64,000 nt of DNA from Clavaria fumosa (lineage: Eukaryota; Basidiomycota; Agaricomycetes; Agaricales; Clavariaceae). Positions 55,630 through 64,000 of this stretch are shown here, piece after piece (positions within the stretch are counted from its first letter, which is position 1; each line of letters begins with the position of its first letter). The stretch is from the NCBI GenBank assembly GCA_951802425.1, contig OX637797.1, positions 4,030,001-4,094,000 on the forward strand. Direction: 5' to 3'. The position numbers and the translations under genes are program-made. The notes beneath the pieces are model-generated. The model was not told the DNA's origin, did not search any database, and saw nothing but the letters and a program-made list of their open reading frames with translations.

Positions 55630-56470
55630 TCATTTCTGTCTGCACCAGTACCAGATCCATAACAGTAAGCTGTCAGGTGAAAGTGAAATAGCCTTGTTGT
55701 GACCTTGTGAAGCATCCTGAGATTTTTTGGAGAAGTAGGTGTCATGAGGAGCATGTCGAATTTGTGAAATCAGGGCTTCTTCATTGAGGATAACAGCTGC
55801 TCGAAGGAGTTCTGGGGGAATCATGACCTTGTTATTTTGTGCATTGGTCGCAGGTTGGTTGGATTTCTTTGGGTAGATGTCGGGTCATCATGTGAGGGCA
55901 TCTGGCTTCACACCTAACTTTCCTGCTTGATAATGAATAACATAATCGAAACTAGAAAGATACTCTGCCCAGTGGGCTTGGTGGTGGCTGAGTTGCTTCA
56001 TAGTGGTGAAATATTGTAAGTTGTTGTGATTGGAGAACACTTGGATTTGGTATCACATGCCTTTGAGGTATGCTCTCCATTGCTTGAAGGCATCATGTAT
56101 CGCAAGGAGCTCTTTGTCATAGATGTTGTAGTTGAGCTCTGCGGCGATCATTGTATGTGCATGGAAAGTGATGGGATGTAACTCATTAGTCACAGGATCA
56201 GTTTGCAAGAGAATAGCCACTATGGCATAATTGGAGGCATCACATTCGAGAGTAATGGGGTGGTCAGGGTCATAATGTCAAAGGACAGGAGCTTCAGTAA
56301 AGGTTTGCTTGAGCATGTTGAAGATTTCTTGACATCACAGGCTCCACTTCCAAGGTGTATCTTTGTGGAGGAGGTGGGTAAGTGGGATAATGATGCCTGA
56401 GTAATTATCTATGAATCTTTGATAGAATTTAGTGAAACCTAAAAAACTCTGAAGGTTGTGGATCTTCATA
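55630..56470 (-). pseudogene. F3a: family F RT-RNase H fragment
   Basis: Minus strand: IHNLQSFLGFTKFYQRFIDNYSG, DASNYAIVAILLQTDP, HPITFHAHTMIAAELNYNIYDKELLAI, YFTTMKQLSHHQAHWAEYLSSFDYVIHYQAGKL, then IPPELLRAAVILNEEALISQIRH, the join used in F1 (EEALISQIWH). Several stops. Confidence 0.7.
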
Positions 56471-56655
56471 CTCTGCCTGTACTCCCTAGAGTCACTACAC
56501 CTGCTATTGAACCTTTCTCACACCTCAGCACATCATCGGTGATCATGTTGCTCCATCCAAATTCTGTCTTAACACACCATCAATGAAATTCTTGGACCCA
56601 TGAACATTTTGCATGGTCCTCTGCACATTGACAACACTTCCTGGAAGTGCCATGC

Positions 56656-57036
56656 TCACAGTTCCAGTTCTTTGCAACACAGTTGTTGCAATTCTAGGAA
56701 GCATTCAATATGAGAAAAGGAATGGATGAGTAAAAAATTGCCATGCACTTCTTGCTCCATTTCATTGCATTCCCTGTTCTCCTTCACACCCCCTATCTTT
56801 TTCCAGGCCTTCGAGAACTCCTGGGGCAAAGGATTACCACTCATGGAACAGCCTATTGCTTTGCCTGACCCTGTGACCTCACCTTGTAACCATGCACATC
56901 ACACTCATTCTGTGGCCTGTGCAGCCAAGGCCTGGGCCAGAACAGCCTTGTTGTTGGCTGATTTGGTCATATTGAAAATGTGTGTTTTGCACTTGAGCTT
57001 GGTTTCATGGTGTACAGGGGTGTTTGCTGTTGCCAT
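56656..57036 (-). pseudogene. possible family F antisense gene remnant
   Basis: Minus strand from ATG 57036, 128 bp from the LTR that starts at 57165: MATANTPVHHETKLKCKTH..., interrupted by TGA, then MSGNPLPQEFSKAWKKIGG to a stop at 56656. Its position and orientation relative to a plus-strand 3' LTR equal those of the A and B passenger genes, but I see no Cys cluster and no clear similarity to 41693-42301. Weak evidence. Confidence 0.3.
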
Positions 57037-57152
57037 GATGGTTGGACTTAGGAGAATCTCATGTCACAATCAACAAAGGTGCAACTAACCAGGATGACAA
57101 ATCAAACATGTGACCATCATCCTCACATGTGATCACCACTCTCATAGGGCTC

Positions 57153-57858
57153 AAGGGGGGGTAATGTCATGACCCTCTTCATTTTTCCTGAGCCTATCCT
57201 ATCTAACACCATCTACTGGCCTCCCAACACCCTCTTGTGACCCTACACATCCACCCTTGAACCCTATAAACCCTCCTGAACCATCTACAAGCTCTCATGA
57301 CCCTCTATCACCACTTATACATTACTAGGATCCCATCATGCCTCATGCATCACCTTGGCATATGGTCCTATCACCTCCTCAAACACTAGTCCACCCTACC
57401 AATGCACCAGACCCCCACACTTGTCAAATTACACTCAGCATGCCCATACTTCTGATGCATGTGACTTGCCAACTAACAACACCTGCATCACTCATGTGAC
57501 CTTCCTCATGATGCTGTGACCTTAACACTCAGATGCACCACCACAAGTCAGCTGTGTACTCCCTTTCAAATATGCATATCCTTTCCCTTTGTAGTGTGTA
57601 GTTACCCTATCTATGATCCAAACATCCCCCCATAGTTATAACTATGCATATGATTATTTACTAGGTCACAACCCATGACTGGTCAGCTTCACAACCTTAC
57701 CTATGCTTCTTTGACCCCTTGCAACCTTAGTAGAACACACAGATAGTTACTTTATGACTAAACATCCCACACACTACTATAGTGTTGTCACTAGGCAACC
57801 TTTGTACTTTCCCAAAGTTATTTATACTTACAACATACATATATAAAGTCTCACATGT
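57153..57858 (+). repeat. family F 3' LTR fragment with polypurine tract
   Basis: AAGGGGGGGTAA (57153-57164) is followed by TGTCATGACCC (57165), the F LTR start. It runs parallel to 42315-43150 and is cut at 57858 by the insertion of B3. Confidence 0.75.
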
Positions 57859-58584
57859 TGTTATGACCCCATCCGCTTGCATAAGCATGATCCCTGCCCC
57901 AGACTCCAAGCTCCATACCAACTCTGATCCACTCCGCTGTAACTCCATGTGCTCTGTTCTGCACCTCCATCGGACTTTACTCTGCCAGCCTTCAGACTGT
58001 TCGGACTTCATTCTAGAACCTTCTCCCTCCATCCCCTCATCCTGTTTACCATTGAGAGGATACCCTTGACCCATGGGAGTTGCTTTTTTGTTGTTGTTTC
58101 TTTGTTCCATGAAAATTGCACAGGCACATGTGGTGAAACTCTCCTAGTAATTTGATATGTACATTGTTTCACATTACTCCTATACTCTGTCCTTGCAGTA
58201 TAAGTTTCCACGTGTATCTCCCTGCTCCTCAGTTTGAATATTAACATCTCTTGATCCTAAAAACATCTCTGAGCTTTCATCCTCATTGTCCTTGACATCC
58301 TCCACATCATCCAACTAACTCCAACCAACTCCAATCAACTCCGGCGGACTCCGATATTCTCGGAGTTTGACTTCTCTGTTTGATTTCTTTCTGGCATTGT
58401 TTTCTGTTTGATAAATAGGGACAAGGTATATACATGGTGGCACAACACATACGTTGAGGCCGCAGTCCCATAAGTCTCCTTCTTCTCTACTTACTACTAC
58501 ATTTCTCTGATATTGGACTCCAATAATACATCTCCATTCTGCTCTGTTAACCCCTTTGCCGTTAACCTTGTTAGGACTGTGACA
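57859..58584 (+). repeat. B3 5' LTR with TATA and RNA start
   Basis: 726 bp, TGTTATGACCCC to GGACTGTGACA. TATAAG (58199-58204) lies about 30 bp before GTTTGAATATT (58232-58242). The site TATATTCAAAC (58586-58596), one base inside the LTR, pairs with it over 10 of 11 bases. Confidence 0.85.
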
Positions 58585-58624
58585 GTATATTCAAACTTCA
58601 AACCTTGTATATACCAACTCAACA

Positions 58625-59800
58625 ATGCCTACTACATGATCCAGTGCTTGACTTCCACCTACTGTTGCTGATGATGTTGACATTCCAGAACTGGCTGACA
58701 ATACTCTGACTCTGAGTGTGTCCAGACCACCAGACCATGACGAAGAGTCAGATCCCTTGGTCACTGACAATGACGACAAGCTAAATGAACCTCTGACACC
58801 TCGAGCCAAGCGCGAACCAACTCTGGCACATCTCCTTCAGCAGATTATTAATGCCAACAAGCGCCCAGAGATGGTAAAACTGCGCGACCCCGACACATTC
58901 AATGGCTTGGATGCTAAGAAGTTGAAAAGCTTCTTGGTCCAATGCCAGTTAAACTTCCTTGATTGCCCAAGAGTGTTCAAGTCCGATTCTCATCAGGTAC
59001 GCTATGTCCTTTCTTTTCTCCAGGGCTTCGCCCTGGAATGGTTCGAACCAATGATCTTGGATGGTGAAGACCATCTGGTCCTTTCAAACTATAAAATGTT
59101 CGTCGCTCAACTTACAGGGAACTTTGGTCCTTACAACGCGATCCGTGAGGCAGAGTTCGAACTTGAACACCTCCAGATGCATGAGGACCAGAAGTTGATG
59201 AAATACACCATTTCGTTCAACAGATTTGCATCCATTGTCCATTGGGACGAGTACGGGTTGCAGTGGCAGTTCTACAAAGGACTTGCCAGCCACATCAAGG
59301 ATGAACTGGCCTGCGTTAACTGCGTGGACACGCTCCGCAGACTCCGCAAGCAAGCCAGTGCGATCGATGGCCGTTATTGGGCTCAGCAGCAGGAGATCTC
59401 TCGGGACTCCATTAAGGCTCTGACACCTAACAACACCATCAAAAAGGAGACTTTGGATAGTCCCAAGTCCCTGAACACTTCCGGTGCTAATACCAAGTCT
59501 GAGAAACCCTTGGAAAAGTGTCCAGTGAACTCCGGTTTGACTTCTGGGAACTCCGTTCCAAAGGCCACTGAGGGCTCCGCTAACTCCAGTAGCTCCAGCG
59601 ATACAAAGAAGGCCCATCTGGGTCAGGATGGAAAACTGACTCCAGAGGAATGCCAACGGCATTTCAATAATAATCTGTGCCTCTTCTGTGAAATAGCAGG
59701 CCACAAAGCCAACAATTGTCATAAGTGGACCTTGCAGGCCAGTGCCAGCACCGCACGAATCACCTCCGACAGAGATGACTCCATGCCAAAAAAAGATTGA
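58625..59800 (+). pseudogene. B3 gag, two CGA-to-TGA stops
   Basis: Starts ATG 58625. Codons 5 and 9 are TGA where B2 encodes Arg (MPTTRSGAR); after that it is open to the normal stop at 59798. Core motifs as in B2, with knuckle NLCLFCEIAGHKANNCHK (CX2CX4HX4C) near residue 350. The Ser/Thr-rich segment before the knuckle contains tandem-like SSSSDTKK phrases. Confidence 0.85.
59788..59800 (+). promoter_or_regulatory. candidate -1 frameshift site between B gag and pol
   Basis: Gag frame CCA AAA AAA GAT TGA contains the heptamer A AAA AAA (59788-59794), followed by the stop. A -1 slip enters the pol frame, which is open and overlaps gag by a few bases. The same A7 run is kept in B1 (near 13114) and B2 (near 53855), although other positions differ. 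Confidence 0.6.
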
Positions 59801-62800
59801 GCAGCCCAGAGAGCACAGTACGACTCTCCGGCTGCTCCAACTCCAATCGTACTAAACCTATACTCGATACCCTTTCCTTTCATGGTTCTCTTTCCCTTCT
59901 TGCCTCCTCTCCTTCTATTCCTTTTCTGTTCAAAGCAATGATAGACTCTGGTGCTGAACTTTGTTTCATTGATGCCAAGTTTGCTTCTCGTTTCCGTCTT
60001 CCAAAAACTCCGGTGACCCCTCAGGAGGTCGTTTTGATTAACAGGACCACCTCTGTATGGGTTACTGAAGCGGTCTGGTTATCCATTCAGCTCTCTGCCA
60101 TGGATCTGACCAATGTCTTGTGTGTAGTTACCGATCTTGATCCCTCTAGTGATGTGATCTTGGGAATGAATTGGCTGTTCCAAAACAACCCGCTGGTTGA
60201 CTGGACTACTGGCCAGATAAAGCCCAGACCATCTACAAAAGAGGAAAAAACTCCGAAATCTGATCCGGAGGGTGCACCGGCCAGCACTCTCCACTCTGTC
60301 CCTCTGTCTGTCTCCACTCCATGCACTCCAGTTCAAATGTTGTCTGCAGCAACTCCGAACCAGACCCGGACTCCATCTCCATCTCTGCTTCTGTCTCTGT
60401 CTTTGACTCTGTCTCTGACCTTTCTGTCTACTCCGTCTCTCCAGGAGACACCCAAGGTTTCTTTTGTGAATGCTGCTACATTCATCATGGTTTGTGGACT
60501 TCACGGGTCCCAACTCTTTGGCATGACGTTGTCAAGTGAGTCCATGTGCATGGCCTCCACTTCATTCAATGTTCCCAACACCACCCCCCAGGATCTCCTC
60601 TCAGTTCTGGAGGAGTACAGGGACTTTCCAGATGTCTTCAGTAAAACGAAGGCAGACACCCTTGCTCCACATTGACTGTATGATCTGAAGATCAACCTGC
60701 TGGATGGCCAATCCCCTCCACCAGGTGTGGTCTATTCTCTGTCGCAGTCCGAACTCAGCGAACTCCATGAGTTTCTGGATGAGCACCTCTGCATTGGATT
60801 TATCTGTCCGAGCCATTCTCTGCACAGAGCACCTGTGCTCTTTGTCTGGAAGAAGAATGGAATGCTCCAATTATGCATTGATTTCCGTGGTCTCAATAAA
60901 TTGACCAAACAAGACCAATATCTGCTTCCGCTGACTAAAGATCTTCTTGATGTTCCAGGAAAAGCCCGAATCTATACAAAACTTGACCTCTGACATGTGT
61001 ATCACCTGGTCTGTATCGCTGAGGGTGACGAATGGAAGACCGCATTCCACACCCGATACAGATCCTTTGAATGGTGTGTGATGCCCTTCGGGCTCACAAA
61101 CGTGCCCGCCACATTCCAGCACTTTATGAATGACATATTCTCTGACCTCCTCAACACGTTCATGGTCGTCTACCTCAACAACATCCTTATTTTCTCTGAG
61201 GATCTGAAACAACATGTTGAGCATGTCTGAGAGGTACTCCAAAGGCTCCGGAAGAACAGTCTCTTCCTGAACCTGGCTAAGTGTGAATTTCATGCTGAAA
61301 CCATGGAGTATCTTGGATTTGTTTTATCTCTGTCCAGACTTTCTATGGACACAGCTAAAGTGAAAACTATACAGAATTGGCTGATCCTGTGGAAGGTCAA
61401 GGATGTCCAGTCCTTCCTTAGGTTTGCCAATTTCTACTGCCGTTTCATCCATGGCTATTCCAAGATCGTCACTCCGATGAACTGCTTGACACATAAAAAC
61501 ATCGAGTGGCATTGGTCCGGCAATTGCCAGTCTGCGTTTGACTATCTGAAAACCACATTCTCCACAGCTCCAATCCTCTCGCACTTCATTCCTGGAGCTC
61601 TGCTGATAGTCGAAACAGACACCTCGGACTATGCTGTTGCCACGATACTCTCTACAGTTGCCTCCGACAGTGAAGTCCACCCTATCGCTTTTCATTCCCA
61701 CACCCTAGGCATCTCTGAACTGAACTATGACACCCACGAGAAGGAACTCCTTGCTATATTTGAGGTATTTACTGCTTGGAGGCACTATCTCGAAGGTTCT
61801 GAAACTCTGGTCGACATTGTTACTGACCATAAGAACCTCGAGTACTTCTCCACAGTCTGCCTGCTCACCTGGTGTCAAGCCAGGTGGTCAGAGTTCCTTT
61901 CCCAGTTCGATTTCGTGATCCGATTCTGCCCCAGGCACCTCAGAATGAAACCCGATGTGTTGACTAGACATTGGGACGTCTATCCCAAAGAGGGGGATAG
62001 CGACTATGCCCGCATCAATCTGCAAAATTTCTGGCCGATGTTCTCCAGTGAACAATTGATATCATCTCTCCAAGCTTCATCGCTTTATGTACCTGCACTC
62101 CATGCATCATTTGTGATTGACGATCATCAACTCCGAGAGGACATCTGGTCTGGACTCTTGCTTGATCCTGTGATCATCCCGATCCTAGAAGACCTCTGCT
62201 CAAACTCCATGGACACTAAGTGGTCCATGGACGACGACGGACTTCTCTGCGAGCACGGACGAATTTATGTACCGGACGTCAATGACCTCCAACTCTGCGT
62301 TTTACACATGAGACATGATCACCCACTCGCCAGACATTTCAGTCGGACCAAGACTATGGCCTTGGTCTTCAGGGATTATACCTGGCCGAAACTCCGAGGA
62401 TTTGTATTGGACTTTTGCAAATCTTGCACGACTTGTGGTAGGGTGAAAGCCCCTTGGCATAAGCCATATGGAATGCTCAAGCAGCTACCCATACCCGAGA
62501 AACCATGGAATTCCATTTCAATGGATTTCATCAAGCAACTCCCTGAGAGCTTCGGTTTTACTGCAATATTAGTGGTTGTTGATAGGTTTATGAAGCAGGG
62601 GATCTTCATCCTGATGACTGACAAAGTGAACTCTGCGGAGTTGGCCTGTCTATTCATATTCCACATCTTCTCAAAACATGGAGTTCCATCGCATGTCACC
62701 TCTGATCGCAGCTCCAAGTTCATTTTCCGTTTTTTTTGCTCGTTGGGTAAAGTCCTGGACATGACTTTACACTTCACCTCTGGATATCATCCGGAGGGCG

Positions 62801-63600
62801 ATGGACAGACAGAGCGGACTAACCAGACGTTGGAACAGTACCTCCGTTGTTACTGCAATTACCAGCAGGACAACTGGTCACATCTCCTGCCCCTGGCTGA
62901 GTTTGCCTACAACAACACCCTGAGTGCCACCACTGGGGTTTCTCCATTCTTCGTGAACAAGGGCTATCACCTGAATATCTCAGTATTCCCTGAATGTGAA
63001 GTAACTTTGGTCCGTGCCCGAGAGCTCACTGTAGACTTGGATCAGCTGCACCAAGAACTCCATAACCAAATCACCAAAGCGCAGAGTCACTATCAGGGTC
63101 CGGCAGACAACCGTCAGACTCTGGCACCGGAGTTTAAGGTCGGAAACCAAGTCTATGTTAAAGCGAAGTTTTTCTGTATGACCAGGCCCTCCAAAAAACT
63201 CTCCGACAAGTTCCTCAGACCTTTCGAAATCATTGGAGAGGCCGGGTCGCACTCCTTTGTACTCCGACTCCCCGAGGCCATGTGAGCTGTCCACCCTGTC
63301 TTCAACATTTCCATGCTGGAGCCAGTCACTCTGAATACAATTCCAAATCGTACCATCTCCCCGCCTCCTCTGGTAGAGATCAACGGAGACTTAGAGCATG
63401 AAATCTCCGAAGTGCTTGACTCCAAGATCGACAAACACCACACCTGCAAACTCCTATACCTGGTGCGGTGGTCCGGATACAAAGGAACTGATGAGGAAAC
63501 ATCCTGGCTTCCCACTACTGAACTTGTTCATGCCTCTGAGGCCGTTTTGGATTTCTACCAAGCTTATCCGAACAAGCCCAGACCTCTCAATACCCTCTAG
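59797..63600 (+). pseudogene. B3 pol: protease to chromodomain, four CGA-to-TGA stops, RT DD to NN
   Basis: Protease IDSGAELCFIDAKFA (DSG intact). Linker with FNVPNTTPQDLLSVLEEYRDFPDVFSKTK. RT with [24 protein letters not shown] and YLNNILIF at 61171-61188: both catalytic Asp are Asn. RNase H: ETDTSDYAVA, HEKELLAIFE. Integrase zinc region HPLARHF...CKSCTTCG, core SMDFIKQLPES, SDRSSKFI and GQTERTNQTLEQYL. Chromodomain 63390-63580 (EISEVLDSKIDK, LLYLVRWSGYKGTDEETSWLP, YPNKPRP). Stops at 60673, 60991, 61228 and 63283 are all TGA, and each aligns with Arg in related copies or the expected motif. Confidence 0.9.
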
Positions 63601-63671
63601 ACCTTTCTCTGTTCACTCCGATACCCCGAAATTTCTCTTATGCTTCTATTTATGTACATTTTCCATTCAAT

Positions 63672-64000
63672 ACACAGGCACATGTGGTGAAACTCTCCTA
63701 GTGATTTGATATGTACATTGTTTCACATTACTCCTATACTCTGTCCTTGCAGTATAAGTTTCCACCTGTATCTCCCTGCTCCTCAGTTTGAATATTAATG
63801 TCTCTTGATCCTAAAAACATCTCTGAGCTTTCGTCCTCATCGTCCTCGACATTCTCCACATCATCCGACCAACTCCGACCAACTCCAATGGACTCTGATC
63901 AACTTTGGAGTTTCTTGACTTGTGTTCTGATCCTCTCTTAGGTATTGTTCTTGTTTGATAAATAGGGACAAGTATATACGTGGTGGCACAACACATATGT
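63672..64000 (+). repeat. B3 3' LTR, 5'-truncated and cut by window edge
   Basis: Starts at CACAGGCACATGTGGTG, which corresponds to about 58116 in the 5' LTR; the first about 250 bp are missing. It contains the TATAAG and GTTTGAATATT region (about 63752-63797) and continues past the edge. Confidence 0.8.

Larger units (their letters stand above)
57859..64000 (+). mobile_element. B3: nearly complete family B element, CpG-decayed, 3' end deleted and cut by window
   Basis: 5' LTR 57859-58584, gag 58625-59800, pol 59797-63600, then a 3' LTR that lacks its first about 250 bp. The antisense gene present in B1 and B2 is absent because the deletion runs from just after the chromodomain into the LTR. 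B3 lies in a family F LTR. Confidence 0.9.

Overview
The window looks like transposon-packed chromatin from a filamentous basidiomycete, probably an Agaricomycete. The grounds are chromodomain Ty3/Gypsy elements, GT-AG introns of 47-62 nt, a DDE integrase-like gene of a type I recall from Agaricomycetes, and copy divergence dominated by CpG to TpG/CpA change. I found no housekeeping gene, rRNA or CRISPR array. Almost everything is LTR retrotransposon, much of it nested. I name the families A, B (with diverged relatives B' and E), D, F and G.

Layout. 1-4402: 5' end of an intact-looking family A element (A1, minus), with 5' LTR, gag-protease and an open pol that leaves the window. 4403-6951: old debris (D reverse transcriptase piece, degenerate B-type gag-protease). 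6952-26525: family B element B1 (minus) flanked by the 5-bp duplication GGTGT, with a complete family A element A2 (13774-25253, minus) inserted in its gag gene. 27418-29243: intron-containing integrase-like gene with a changed first catalytic position. 29914-30660: solo B' LTR with duplication GATGA. 30870-34391: short gag-only family G, in which a young copy (G2, 31509-34021, duplication CATAG) sits inside an older one (G1). 34394-39953: old B-like element E with a solo LTR in its gag start codon. 39954-45565: family F pieces (integrase-chromodomain, antisense gene, LTR, gag, inverted pol fragment). 47037-55190: element B2 (minus), broken by a 739-bp foldback element. 55191-57858: small inverted repeat and family F pieces. 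57859-64000: element B3 (plus), running off the right edge.

How it works together. Each autonomous family encodes gag (CCHC knuckle), aspartic protease, reverse transcriptase, RNase H and integrase; B and F end in a chromodomain that would steer integration to heterochromatin. A and B join gag to pol through a -1 frameshift site. B, F and G have a primer-binding site complementary to their own predicted RNA 5' end (Tf1-like self-priming); A has a tRNA-type site.

The most unusual feature is a passenger gene on the opposite strand, between the end of pol and the 3' LTR. It is present in A (four exons), in B (single exon) and, as eroded pieces, in F. The A and B proteins share a coiled-coil region followed by a CX2CX6C-X(7-10)-CX2CX6C cluster whose two halves resemble a Zn2Cys6 domain in swapped order. 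Decay is mostly CpG deamination: in B3 every nonsense codon I located is TGA at an expected CGA, and the catalytic DD of its reverse transcriptase has become NN.
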